NCBI GenBank assembly: GCA_002189035.1
Contig: NEEC01000019.1
Location: 1,612,001-1,676,000 of the forward strand
Source: Utricularia gibba
Lineage: Eukaryota > Streptophyta > Magnoliopsida > Lamiales > Lentibulariaceae
Direction of reading: 5' to 3'
DNA length: 64,000 bases
The notes beneath the pieces were generated by a model. It was not told the origin of the DNA, ran no database searches, and saw only the letters and a program-made list of their open reading frames with translations. Made by a program: the position numbers and the translations under genes. Positions within the stretch are counted from its first letter, which is position 1; every line of letters begins with the position of its first letter. Shown one piece after another: positions 10,828-21,798 of this stretch.

Positions 10828-12183
10828 CTACCAGCCAGAGACGTTGGCATCCACGTCTTCTTCAGCTTCCTCTGGAGCAGGGAGATTGAGATCAAGCAAA
10901 TCAGGCTTCGCTCCCTGAATCCGATCCCGATTGCTCCGGTGCCTGCCGATGAAATGCGACCTCTTGTGGCCACCAAGTGCCTGGCCGTTCTTGAAAACCC
11001 TGTTGCAGAAGGGGCAAACATGGCCCTTGTTCTTCTTTGCATTGTTCTTTTCATCCAACGCCTTGCCGCTTGGCTTTCTGTCGTTTATGAGCTCAGTCGA
11101 GTCGCGGGGGCTGTTTTCGCTGCTTTCGCAGTACTCGTTGCTGCGCTTGTAACACGGTTTGTGTCCTCCCAGTGCCTGATATGATTCGAAGACCTTCTTG
11201 CAGCTGAAGCATTCGTATTTGCTTCTCTTCTGAGAGCCTTTTGTTCCCGCGACACTGTGTCTGTACTCAGCGTCATGCTCATTCATCAGGGACTTGTTGT
11301 ATTCGGCAAAAGCAGAGCTTTTATGGCGCCCGTTTACTGATAACTCAGAGTCCACTCTGTTACATTCATCCAAGAAATACCCTGAATCAGAATCATCAGA
11401 CTGAGCAGTTTCCGATTCCCATTGCTTCAACTTACTGTCCATGTGGTTCACTGGTTTTGGAGGTTCCATCTTTCTGGTTTTCATGTCAATTGAGGAAGAT
11501 TTCTTCTCCAAGATGACTGAGCTGTTGTCTGAAGACTCACCTACGGAGTTTAAACCAATGTGGAAGATGGTGGAATCCCTAGACAGCATCATCAGGCACA
11601 TAGCTACCTCCTCCTGCTCATCCCCATCAATCTCAGAAACAGAAGAAGAATAACCGTTGTTGGCCAGGGAGAAAGAACAGCATTTGGTATCAGCCTTCTT
11701 GTTGCTTTTAAAGGATCTGGTTCTGATGATCCGATCGGAATGCTCCTCCGTATCGGAATGACTGTCAATCTCTAGCTTCCGACTGTCACTGCTCCATGAC
11801 TGATCACCCTTGATCCCCTTATCCCTGTCTGAATGGCAAGCCATGTGACCACACAGAGCTTTTAAAGATTGGAACCCTTTACCACATTGCTTGCATACTC
11901 TCTCTTGTTGCATCGTGAAGCTTGAACCCACAGCCCTCCAAGTTTTTCTGGGATTCTCTCTGAGTATATAACTTGACTGGCCATTTTCAGATTCTTCGAA
12001 TTTTGGCTCATTCATCAGCAAAGATCCAAACTTTTTGAAGTTGCTCTCAGCTTTTTCATCACAAGGAGGTGAATTCAGCACCACATTATGAGACCTCACA
12101 TGCCCTCCCAGAGACTTTCCACATGGATACCTTTTGTCACACAGCTTACAGACAAACTTCAGCTCTAGATTCTCGTCTTCCAT
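10828..12183 (-). CDS. C2H2 zinc-finger repressor, ZAT1/4/9-type, four fingers and EAR motif
   Basis: Intronless coding region for a 451-residue nuclear C2H2 protein. Four fingers are visible. Finger 1 is near residue 10 (CKLCDKRYPCGKSLGGHVRSH). Finger 2 is near 95 (CKQCGKGFQSLKALCGHMACH). Finger 3 is near 325 (CFSCKKVFESYQALGGHKPC) with its last ligand altered to Cys. Finger 4 is near 390 (CPFCNRVFKNGQALGGHKRSH). The plant-specific QALGGH core is exact in fingers 3 and 4 and modified in 1 and 2. A DLNLPAPEE segment near the C-terminus is an EAR-type repression motif. The region between fingers 2 and 3 is Ser/Asp-rich and probably disordered. The layout matches the ZAT1/ZAT4/ZAT9 subgroup, expected to be a transcriptional repressor. 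Targets cannot be read from the sequence. Confidence 0.95.
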   Translation of the reverse strand: MEDENLELKFVCKLCDKRYPCGKSLGGHVRSHNVVLNSPPCDEKAESNFKKFGSLLMNEPKFEESENGQSSYILRENPRKTWRAVGSSFTMQQERVCKQCGKGFQSLKALCGHMACHSDRDKGIKGDQSWSSDSRKLEIDSHSDTEEHSDRIIRTRSFKSNKKADTKCCSFSLANNGYSSSVSEIDGDEQEEVAMCLMMLSRDSTIFHIGLNSVGESSDNSSVILEKKSSSIDMKTRKMEPPKPVNHMDSKLKQWESETAQSDDSDSGYFLDECNRVDSELSVNGRHKSSAFAEYNKSLMNEHDAEYRHSVAGTKGSQKRSKYECFSCKKVFESYQALGGHKPCYKRSNEYCESSENSPRDSTELINDRKPSGKALDEKNNAKKNKGHVCPFCNRVFKNGQALGGHKRSHFIGRHRSNRDRIQGAKPDLLDLNLPAPEEAEEDVDANVSGW

Positions 12184-12223
12184 GGCAGCAAAACTCGCAA
12201 TTCAATTAATGAAAGAACGAATC

Positions 12224-12374
12224 CTGAACACAATATCGAAGATCAATTAATTGAATCTGAAGTCAACTGCAGCAACTGAATCAACTCATCCCCAGACACA
12301 AAAACCACAGAAAAACAACGAATCCGGATCAGAGAAAAGCACTAGAACAAGCTCGAAATCGATAATCAGTGTAC
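12224..12374 (-). other. Probable 5' UTR intron of the ZAT-type gene
   Basis: On the minus strand a donor (CTGAG|GTACAC, last exon base 12375) and an acceptor (GTGTTCAG|GATTC, first exon base 12223) bound a 151-bp intron about 40 nt upstream of the start codon. It is inferred from consensus only. A TATA-like CTACTATAAG near 12733-12743 would place the transcription start near 12710. Confidence 0.45.
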
Positions 12375-12383
12375 CTCAGTTGC

Positions 12384-14781
12384 AGAAGTCAGTAAGGGAT
12401 GGAAACTGGGTAGAGGAGTTCTTGGGAAGTGGAAAGCAAATAAGAAATGACACCCATCACCAGAAATGTAGAACAATCCTGAATCCCGAATCAATGTAAT
12501 CCTCCTCAACACAGAAAAGAAAGGGCGTACGAATCATAAATGTGCCTCTTCATCCCTGTATTAAAGTTCCAAGATATCGAAGAAATTAATGTCGCGAAAG
12601 AAAGAAAATCGAACCCATTTTTTAGCTTCATTTCCACTAACCACGATTATGGAAATCAAATCACCTCAAGCTAATTAGCACTCGGCATCGCAGCACAATG
12701 GCATCCGGAGTTTAGCCATTCTGGGTAGCTCTTTCTTATAGTAGGAGGCGTTTCATGCATGGGAGAGCGAAGCCTGGAGAGGGGAAGGGGAAGTTATACT
12801 GAAGGGGGCGCACGTGTAGTCAGGACAGGTGAGATCGCTGCACCAAAATCGGACGGTCAAGATCTGCAGGATCACCACCTGTTAAATATGACCACGGACA
12901 CCAATAAAAATTACCCCCTTTTTAATTGCGCCAATAAATTCCTCACACTCATCAAAAATTTTGTAATTTTGCACCATTTTAAATGGTCAAAAAAATCAAT
13001 AATCACTTATTTACGATTATTTGTACGATATTATTCAATTTTTACATCCAATTCTCATAATTTTATGTTATCTTTTTTGAAAAAAAGGTTTAATATAATA
13101 TTAAAGAAAATCACTTTATATAAATTATCTTGTTATCTCATCCAATATGAGATTCGCATAAATTACCTATATCTTTCTTCGGGTCGGGCCAAAGCAGTTC
13201 AAAAAATGTTCAATTGTGATTTTGATGAATTAATAAAATTTTTATTATCAATAATTTACAATTCGAAATGATTAAATCATGATTTTTTAAACACTAGTCG
13301 TGTCAATATATTTTAATTCCAGAATTTAGCAAATGAATTTTCAATGTAATTGTAAAAATCCGGTTAGAGAATTAGATCGTGTAAAATAAATTTTGTGAAT
13401 TATAAAAAATATAATTCGCATTCATATAATAAAATTGGATTAATTTTATTTACTTGTTACTAGCATACGTTTATTTATGCCGACTTTTCATATTATAATC
13501 ATATTATTATTTAATATTTCATTTGGCAGAGAAAAGATAATTAGATTGGGTGATTATGGTGTGTAGTTTAAATATTTTAAAATTAAATATAAATGAGATT
13601 CATTTGAATAAAAATAAAAATAAGATAAAACTTGAATATTCTTTTATAAAATGTGTTATGTAATAAATAAATGTTATTACGCACATAGAATAAACTTTTA
13701 TAATTGAATTTACATAAAAAAATTACTAAAGTATATTATGTAAAAAATCTTTTATATTATGAAAAATAAGTGGGATCAATGATTTTTTTTAGATTATAAT
13801 ATTAACGAATTATCAATATATTTAGGACCTATTCTATATTTTGAATTTGTGATTCATATTGTATAAAATACAATAAATTTTGATATTATGTAAATATAAT
13901 CAGTTTAAGATTAAAAAACTGTTGAGTATTGGGATCCTCATTTTGGTCAACCTGCCGTGTTAATAACAAAATCTGAATTTTTAATTTTATTACAGAATAA
14001 TTACAAATTCAAATCTTTAAAAATTAAATAAATTTATGTTGTGAAATTATGTTTACAGAACACGCCTTTAATATAAGTCATAAATTGTTATTAAATTTCA
14101 TAATTAAAGTATATTATTTAATAAAAAATAATAAAACAAAGAAATAATTAGTTAGAATATGTTGAACCGATGATATCAAGGAATGGGGTATATCGAGAAA
14201 GCATTTATAAGGACAATATTGGCAACTGTTCGGGATCATGCCATGTGGCATTTTGGTTATGATAAAACATTAGCATTAATTGGGTCTCAGGTCAATTTAC
14301 CTAATTTTCCCTTCTATTCCATTTTATATTAATTTATGTATTAAAATGTAAATGAATAAATACTCGTAACTAAATATGTACTGTGCGCACATCTGAATTT
14401 ATGTGTAATGTCCATTTCATTTGATGTCTGCACCTAATAGCAGGCTCTTGTTACATCGCGATTTTATTATGATCAAAATGTCTCAATATTAAAAAAAATA
14501 TTTTCATTTTATTTATATTAAAATAATGACATAATACTTTATTGTGGAAATGAATTTTTTATTTGGAAGAATCAGGTTCTTTAAAAACTACACGTGATTT
14601 TTCAGGGATATTTTTGTAAAAGCACTAAAAAAGAAGAACTTATATTTTTAAAAAATAGGTGAAAAAAATTACTGATAGAGAGAGTGAAGTTGGATAATGG
14701 GCCTTGGCCTAATTCGTAGTAAAGCCCATGATTAGGCCTGCTTATCACTTAGCTTAGGCCTGTAATTTGTAGTCGCCGGAG
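12384..14781. other. ZAT promoter and long AT-rich intergenic region
   Basis: About 12384-12850 is leader and promoter of the ZAT-type gene. From 12900 to 14700 the DNA is strongly AT-rich with no gene, RNA or clear repeat boundaries. A 170-residue open frame at 12759-13271 is low-complexity (K, N, I, F, Y) and looks like chance. The CobW gene promoter occupies the last few hundred bases. Confidence 0.55.
12811..12816. promoter_or_regulatory. G-box/ABRE core CACGTG upstream of the ZAT-type gene
   Basis: A palindromic CACGTG lies about 630 bp upstream of the start codon and about 70 bp beyond the TATA-like element. On the minus strand its context is CTACACGTGCGC, close to the ABA-responsive ACACGTGC type. 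bZIP or bHLH binding is known for the motif; function here is inferred. Confidence 0.35.
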
Positions 14782-16971
14782 ATGATTCATTCCGATATGG
14801 ACGACGACGAGGAACCTCCACTCGCCATCGCGATTGATGACGGGATTGTCCAGCAGGTTCCGGGCACGGTTTCTTACATTAAGAAAACACCTGATACTAG
14901 ACCGCAGCCAGTCGGCGTCACCGTCATTACAGGATATCTTGGCGCCGGGAAGTCGACGGTGAGCAAAATCAGGATGAATTAAGGAGTAAGACCGTTATTT
15001 TTTTTTGAAAGAGTTTAATTTTCTTCTGTTTCTGTTGTATGTGTGTAGTTGGTGAACTATATATTGAGCGCGCAACATGGTAAGAGAATAGCTGTGATAC
15101 TGAATGAGTTTGGAGAGGAAATAGGAGTAGAGAAAGCGATGATAAACGATGGAGAAGGTGGGGCGCTTGTGGAGGAGTGGGTTGAGCTTGCCAATGGATG
15201 CGTTTGTTGTACTGTCAAGCATAGTTTGGTCCAGGCGCTGGAGCAACTTGTGCAGAGGAAGGAAAGGCTAGGCTTGTGCTTCCCTTAGCATTCTTTCGTT
15301 TTTCTATCAGAACCAATTTGGCCTGCTTTTCTTTAAGCCAAGGTTTAGAAAAATTGTCATCTAGTGATCATTAGTCACTAAATAGGGGAGGCTTCAAGTA
15401 GATGTCTGCAATTATGCATGGATAACCATGATTTGTCATAGATGAACTAGTAACAAAGTAAGAGCAGAAACAGTTCACTAGACCTGCAGATGAACGAATA
15501 TTGTTTTCGCTGGGCCTACTGTTTGTCCATTTTCAGGCCTCTTGGTGCCTGAGTTTTGAAGAGTAGCCTGCTGAACTTTTCCATCTTCTTTCTGCAGAAT
15601 GGATCATATTTTGTTAGAGACAACGGGGCTAGCAAACCCTGCCCCACTCGCATCTGTTCTTTGGCTGGATGATCAGTTGGAATCAGAACTGAGACTGGAT
15701 TCAATAGTTACTGTGCGTTTGCTTTTGGATATCGATTTCCTTCTTTGCTTTGAATATTTCTCTGACTTAATTCCATGTATTCTCCAGGTTGTGGATGCTA
15801 AGAATCTCCGCTATCAGCTCAAATCACATCATGATTCATCATCATTTCCTGAAGCCTATCATCAGATTGCATTTGCGGTATGCTGATAGCATTTCCTTGG
15901 GAGTGATTTGCAAGAGACATTTCTGTAGTTCTTTCATTTTGTTTTTTTGATATTCAGATGCTTCCTCCGTTTCTGGTAGGATGTTTTGATTCTTAACAAG
16001 GTGGATTTAGTGTCCTCTGGCGATTCTGAATCAGCATTAGAAGATCTGGAAAAGGATATTCGTCAAATCAATAATCTAGCCAGCATTATCCGCTCAGTTC
16101 GATGCCAAGTTGACTTGTCCTTGGTATTGAACTGCCGAGCTTATGATCCAAAGGTTAATAATCTTTTTCATAAAAGCCTTGTTATGCCTTCCAAAGTATT
16201 TTGCCTTACTGACATCAACTTCCTCAGTATTCCGCACATTTGGAAACGCTATTGAGAGACTCTAGAACTATACCCACGGAGAATCTTCATGACTCTGGTG
16301 TAAGAACACTGTGCATCTCTGAACCAAGAAAAGTTGATATTGAGAAGGTATTCTTTGAAATTGCAAGATGTATGATTGTCCTCATGATCCAGTTTGCATC
16401 TCTATGACCCTTTTTAGTTCACTAGTGTTTCTTTGAAAGACTTTGACATGGATATTAGATTCATCCTGTATCAACCCTTCCATGTTTCCCTCCTCAAACC
16501 AACGTGAGAGGCATGGGGAGAGTGAATCATCTGCATCTTCTTTTTGTGTTCATTTTAGAATGGATATGCTTCCAGGTTAGAATGTGGATAGAGGAAATTC
16601 TCTGGGATAAGAAACATGGCATGGATGTCTACCGGTGCAAGGGAATTATGAATGCTGCAAACTCGGATCAGCTGTATACCCTTCAGGCAAGCTTATAGAA
16701 CTCATTTCAAATTTTCAGTCAGCTTTACTTGTCTCCAAGATCTGTTTCTTTGTTCTTTCAGGGCGTAAGGGAAGTTTATGAGATTGTTCCCACTCGTAAA
16801 TGGGAAGAGGAAGAAAGTAGAGTAACCAAAATTGTCTTTATAGGTATATGATTTCTTACTCTGAAGACTCGACCGGTTACCAATATTTGTAACAACGCTG
16901 CATGTCGCTTTACAGGTAAATCATTGCTGCAAGATGTTCTTGCTTCTTCCCTTGAAGCTTGTATACTGTGA
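14782..16971 (+). CDS. CobW/ZNG1-type GTPase (COBW domain-containing metal chaperone)
   Basis: G3E-family P-loop GTPase of the CobW/ZNG1 group; eukaryotic members deliver zinc to client proteins. Nine exons fit: 14782-14958, 15049-15275, 15598-15712, 15788-15877, 15980-16153, 16228-16347, 16576-16686, 16762-16843 and 16916-16971. They sum to 1152 nt (383 residues). Visible motifs are Walker [10 protein letters not shown] at the end of exon 1; the metal-binding GCVCC signature in exon 2; [16 protein letters not shown] in exon 3; VVDAKNL in exon 4; the guanine-specificity NKVD in exon 5; and the C-terminal CobW_C segment with YRCKGIMN in exon 7. Exon 7 ends with a GC donor. The exon 2/3 join is the least certain; it inserts three residues (GLM) before the conserved DHILLETT. 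An alternative start is the ATG at 14797. Confidence 0.9.
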
Positions 16972-17735
16972 TAACTTCAAGCTTCTGATAGTCTTGGCTC
17001 TCTTGCGCTTGTTCGTGCTCTTGTATGCAAATTACAAACAGCAGCAACACAGTTCGGTTAATTCAGTTGCTTGAGATGATTTTTATTTGTCAATGCTCTG
17101 TCGCTCGTCGACCTCGAATCACCATTACCAGACCATAGTGAGAAAATAGATCTGCAAACGACCAAACTACTACAAAGATGTTCGTTTATTTCCCCGGGGC
17201 GTCAAGCTTCTTGTTGAAGGTGGTCGCATTGCGATTAACATTCCAATGGGTAATGAAAGCAAGTGAAATCGGTATATGGGTCGCCACTCGCTACGATTCC
17301 GAGAATTTGGAGGAAAGTTCGTGGGTGAGATCGAACTCTGTTTTGTCGAGATTGGAGTTTGGCCTCAGGAGAATCCTGTTACTGGCATAAAATTTTTCCG
17401 ATGGCCGACCGGCCCTCGAACAATCCCCGCCATTGATTTTTCCGATGGCCGTGGTGGAGTTCCGAAAATGGCGGGGCCCATCAGGAAACTGAGTCCATCT
17501 ACTGTCCCATCAATTGCATCGTGACAGAAAGTTTGGGGCTTTTTTGGGATGGCAAACGTGAATTTTTAAGGATGCTGAAAGAAAGGATTGAACGAATCTA
17601 ACGGGCCAGGTGTTTGTAGTTTTCTTTGTTCCCCTCTCTCATCCTGTTTTTCCTCTGTAATAAGAGCTGCTGAGGTTGTGATGCTTATCCTGCAGAAGGA
17701 TAAGAACATTCAGGGTCACGTTTGGATCAAACAAG
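16972..17735. other. CobW 3' flank and 14-3-3 promoter/leader
   Basis: No gene is supported. Short open frames near 17178-17524 lack recognisable domains. The right half should contain the 14-3-3 promoter and 5' UTR. A CCGATGGCCG segment is repeated near 17398 and 17442. Confidence 0.45.
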
Positions 17736-19262
17736 ATGTCCGCAGAGAACGAAAGGGAGACTCATGTATTCATGGCAAAGCTCGCCGAACAGGCCGAGCG
17801 TTATGATGGTAGATGAATCTGCATTTTGATGATATTGCGAATGATTATGATGTGGGCTTGTTTTTCTATAGCTTTTGATCGAAATTTGTGTATTCCTTTT
17901 TGAATGTTCGACTTGGGACGAGTTTTAGGTAGAGGTTGTCCTCTTTCCATTTCATGATGTGGTTTTTGAATTCTGCAAATGAGAAGGGATGAAACCCTGG
18001 TCAAATTCTTTTTTTTAATGAGACTCATGTATGTGATCTGTCTATCAGAGATGGTGGAATGCATGAAGAAGGTGGCAAGACTCGATGTACAGCTATCTGT
18101 GGATGAGAGGAACCTTCTGTCTGTAGGGTACAAAAATGTGATCGGATCGCGAAGAGCTTCATGGAGGATCATGTCTTCGATTGAGCAAAAGGAAGATGCC
18201 AAGGGAAATGCCAACAACGTGAATTTGATCAAGGCATTTCGGAAAAAGGTTGAAGATGAGCTCACTGAAATCTGCCAAGACATTCTTGGTGTCATAGACA
18301 AGCATTTGATCCCACATTCCGATTCTGCAGAAGCCACTGTTTTCTATTACAAAATGTCAGAAACATGTGCATTTGAACTCGTATTTTTTGATTGTGCATT
18401 TGTTGAAAACAATCCGTTTTTGTTTGTTGCTACACAGGAAAGGTGACTACTATCGTTACCTTGCGGAGTTCAAGACAGATGAAGAGCCAAAAGATACTGT
18501 TGAGCAATCCCTCAAGGCCTACGAGGTGCAGAAAAAACTGGATGGATCATTCTTTGCAGTTTCCATTTACAGCAATTGCACTGATGCTGCTTCTGTAGGC
18601 CGCTTCCACGACTGCAAATTCAGATCTCTCACCCACGCACCCTGTTCGCCTTGGACTGGCTCTGAACTTTTCTGTGTTCTACTACGAGATCATGAACTCC
18701 CCAGAGAAGTGAGCATGCCTTACGAATACATGAATATATCTCATGTCTATTTGGAAGTGATTTGGTTGAGTTCATTCATGCAGTCTTCTGTTCTGATGAT
18801 CAAATTGAATCTCTGTGAGTTTGCAGGGCTTGTTACTTGGCTAAACAAGCGTTTGATGAAGCGATTGCAGAGCTGGATACTCTGAATGAAGAGTCGTACA
18901 AGGACAGCACTCTGATCATGCAGCTTCTTAGAGATAACCTCACTCTCTGGACCTCAGACTTGCCCGAAGATGGAGGTAAAATTTCAACTCATTCATTATA
19001 AAACAACTTCACTCGGATCAGAGGAAGACCACTGCACAGTTTGCATCACAGAACAAACTATTTGTTGGTTTGGTTCTGAACCACCCATGCAGTACTTTTT
19101 CAAGCTCGTGCTTTGGTTCAATTTAACTATCGTAGCAGTTTCTCTTTCAGAAGAATAGCATGATGAAATTTGTTTATGTACATATCCTTTTATGTTCTCA
19201 TCTGTGCAGGTGAGGAGAATAACAAAGCTCCAGAGGCAAAGGGAGAGTTGGCCAAAGATTAA
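17736..19262 (+). CDS. 14-3-3 protein (GRF), epsilon-group-like
   Basis: Phosphoserine/threonine-binding adaptor that works as a dimer in cytosol and nucleus. Six exons read cleanly: 17736-17808, 18049-18355, 18438-18525, 18599-18708, 18827-18975 and 19210-19262. Total 780 nt, 259 residues, normal family length. Signatures are [20 protein letters not shown] (14-3-3 signature 1) and [20 protein letters not shown] (signature 2). The phosphopeptide-binding residues lie in the K-x-R-R pocket, in [11 protein letters not shown], and in [12 protein letters not shown]. The C-terminal tail after DLPEDGG is short, acidic then lysine-containing. The introns inside the core resemble the plant epsilon group. 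The neighbouring CobW gene recalls Arabidopsis At1g26480 (14-3-3 iota) and At1g26520, from memory. Confidence 0.96.
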
Positions 19263-19786
19263 ACTTCTGCAACTATTATACGTTGTTATTCTCATAATGA
19301 CAAATTTTGTGTCAAACGTTCTTATTCTCTCATTATTATAGTAATTTAAATGTGAGTGAGTGTAAGATCTTCAGTATTATTGAAGTGAATTATTTCATTC
19401 TACTTCAGTTCTAATCATGTTTTACACTATCATCTTGGTGTGCATTAATGGAATTTTGAGTCTTTGTTTTGAGTTTGTGGGGGTTATTTTATTATGTGCC
19501 CCAAGTGTAGAGGTTTTGCATGCGGTGAAATCCACCAAAATGGCGACGAATGCCCCGTCATTTGTTTTTTTTGTGCACATCACATGTGTCGGTGCATAAT
19601 GAAAGGTGTGTGTCTAGAAGGGTCTTTTCATCCTCACCATGTCCGCTTGTTTTTTCCATATGATGCTTATTTACACATTCTGTTTCGAAATGAAAATTCT
19701 CCATACCATAGAACCTTCTCAAAAAAGATCCCATCTTTCTCCTTCAAAAAAATTACTCCAAATCATTGACAAACAGTTACTCATCC
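19263..19786. other. 14-3-3 3' UTR and PDCB promoter
   Basis: Contains the 14-3-3 3' flank, with AT-rich stretches to about 19420, then the promoter and leader of the next gene. Open frames here have no recognisable domain. Confidence 0.45.
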
Positions 19787-20868
19787 ATGGCTGCTGCTTC
19801 CGCTGCTGCTGCACTTAGCTTCTTGATCTTCTTGGGCATGGTTAGCTATTCTGGTAATTACAATCTTACTTACATATATACACACACGATTACTCTTCGC
19901 TCAATGGTATAATATTTTTCTCTGTTTCTCTTTGTGGCTCTCAAAATCTGCAGATGCCGTTTACTGTACATGTAATTCTGGGTTGAGTGACGCCGTTCTT
20001 CAGTTGAACATAGACTATGCTTGTAGCCACGCTGACTGCTCAGCAATCTTACAAACTGGGCCATGTTTTAATCCAAACACTGTGAGAGACCACTGTAATT
20101 ATGCAGTCAATAGCTATTACCAGAGATTTGGGCAAGCTGCTGGAAGCTGTAGTTTCTCTGGAACTGCTACTGTTGCTCAAACTCCTCCGAGTATGTGATT
20201 TCAATATAATGTTGTTTTTCTACTATCCCAAAATAGTTGTTGATTGTTTGATCCTTTGACATGCAGCTTCTTCCCCTGGATGTGTATATGCATCTAGTCC
20301 CAGGTTGGAACTTGCTTCTTTGATTCAAGATTTGTGGGTGTTCTTATGTTGGAGTAGATCTCAATTTAGTAATCACTTCGGTAGATGGTGCTTGTGGTTG
20401 GAATGTTGCAATCATATTGCATATTTGATTAGAAAGGAGGAAAAGCTCACATGTAAGAAATCTGCAGGGATCACATTTCCTGTCATGATGGCGATGCCTG
20501 AATTCTCTTTTGTGCATTTTACTTTAGGCATCTAGTTCTATCTGATCGGCTCAAACTTACCTTCTTGAGTGTGGGTTTTTGCAAACATGTGATTAATTTA
20601 TAGTCAACGATATATCTCCAGCACGGGTACGGTGCTCAGTCCACCGGCCGGAACAACAACCCCGACAACCTCACCGGGTGTAACTGGTGGGGTGGGAGCA
20701 TTAAGCCCACCAGGTTTGGCCGGCGCCGGCGGCTCCTTTCCAGGTATATCTCCACCGGGTTTTGCAGGATCAACTTCATCGAACCCACGCTGCGCTGGCA
20801 TCAGCCATGTCCTGATGCTTGCTGGGGCTGCATGCTTTGCCCTCTCCCTGAATGGTGTCATGAACTAG
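19787..20868 (+). CDS. X8-domain, GPI-anchored plasmodesmata callose-binding protein (PDCB-like)
   Basis: Secreted cell-wall protein; PDCB proteins bind callose at plasmodesmal necks through an X8 domain. Four exons: 19787-19853, 19954-20190, 20267-20303 and 20622-20868, giving 588 nt (195 residues). Residues 1-22 form a hydrophobic signal peptide (LSFLIFLGMVSYS). The X8 domain follows at about 24-105, with the Cys pattern YCTCNSG, CSHADC, GPCFNP, HCNYAVNSYYQ and GSCSF. A Ser/Pro/Thr/Gly-rich linker with PPG/SPPG repeats leads to a C-terminal hydrophobic tail (ISHVLMLAGAACFALSLNG) expected to be replaced by GPI. No glycosidase domain is present, which separates it from the beta-1,3-glucanases that also carry X8. 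PDCB4 is a candidate orthologue, unproven. Confidence 0.92.
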
Positions 20869-21165
20869 CTTCATCTTGCCCATGTTCTTGGGGAAATGTC
20901 ATTTTTTTGGGTTCTTTTCTTGCTGAAAGTGGGGGAATTTGATTCTATTTTTAAAAGTAGATGGGAATGCTTTATTTGATGTACTCTTCTTATCCTATGT
21001 ATTGATGAAAAAAAGATGGAGTCTTTTTCATCGTTCTGATTCGAAGATTCGTCGAAATTCTCGCAAAGGGATTATACATTTGGTGTGTCTACATGCCTCC
21101 AAACATTTCTCTACATATATGCATTTGTCCAAATTGTGCAAGAATGCAAGAAAACCACCCACCTC

Positions 21166-21545
21166 AAGAGCACCTGAACTTGTTCTTGTCCCCATTCTGT
21201 TTCTGAGCAAACTCCGTAATCAACTTGCAGACGGCAGCAGGATTCTCGACATGAGGAATGTGAGCAGAGTTCAGTTCGGCCGGTGTTGACCGGATGATCG
21301 CATTCGGCTGTTGTCTCTGAAACACACAGTCACCTGGTGTGCACCGTATTTCCACAGGATCAGTAATGAATATTGTTTTCCCATATGCTGAGGAGATTCC
21401 TTACTCACATTTGTGCAGTCCAACAATGCATCCCCTTCTGAGTAACCCAATGGATGGCAACCAAACTTTACAACGGCGCAAGGGAAGAGATGCTTCTGCC
21501 CTTCTGCGTAGACACATGGATCAATCAAAACCAGCTTCTCAACCT
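21166..21545 (-). pseudogene. Alpha/beta-hydrolase fold gene remnant (3' part only)
   Basis: On the minus strand an acceptor-like TTTTTTTGTAG at about 21546 is followed by VEKLVLIDPCVYAEGQ, the strand/turn after the nucleophile elbow in plant alpha/beta hydrolases. The frame then shows unrelated residues. From about 21330 it resumes as a hydrolase C-terminus: HIPHVENPAAVCKLITEFAQ, where HIPHVE normally contains the catalytic His (family GH[LI]PHVE). The Gly before that His is absent (SAHIPHVE), and the acid loop is not recognisable. No upstream exons with the GxSxG elbow are found; instead a tRNA gene lies about 180 bp upstream. I read it as a truncated, decaying copy. A real but poorly captured last exon of a gene whose 5' part lies elsewhere is less likely. 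Confidence 0.6.
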
Positions 21546-21724
21546 ACAAAAAAAGGATCTTTTATCATACGAGGGATGAAATACGAAGAGTAAAAGGCTA
21601 TTTGGTTGCAAAATCAACGGCTGGAACCTCCGAGCTCGGGGTTGAACATGATCAGAGAACTGGTTTACTGACAAATGCAAAAGCACACAAACTGGGGCGG
21701 AAAACGAAAAAAGGACAAAATTGA

Positions 21725-21748
21725 CGCTAGAAGGAGGGCTTGAACCTC

Positions 21749-21781
<33 letters not shown>

Positions 21782-21798
21782 AACTGAGCTATTCCAGC
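21725..21798 (-). tRNA. tRNA-Asn (anticodon GTT)
   Basis: Full cloverleaf on the minus strand. The 7-bp acceptor stem pairs GCTGGAA with TTCTAGC (one G-T). The D-arm contains AGCTCAGTTGGTTAGAGC. The anticodon stem TGTGG/CCACA encloses loop CTGTTAA, so the anticodon is GTT. The T-arm reads GGAGGTTCAAGCCCTCC, with the B-box GGTTCAAGCC. There is no intron and a G discriminator base. The mature length of 74 nt is typical for nuclear plant tRNA-Asn. CCA is not encoded. Confidence 0.95.

Noticed and set aside
10486-11184. 232-residue plus-strand frame opposite the ZAT gene
   Set aside because: Antisense shadow of a clear C2H2 coding region.
12759-13271. 170-residue plus-strand open frame
   Set aside because: Low-complexity K/N/I/F/Y composition in AT-rich DNA, no domain, no gene context; chance frame.
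21607-21650. Sequence resembling a tRNA T-arm next to tRNA-Asn
   Set aside because: Only a few GGTTC-like words; no acceptor or anticodon stem can be drawn.
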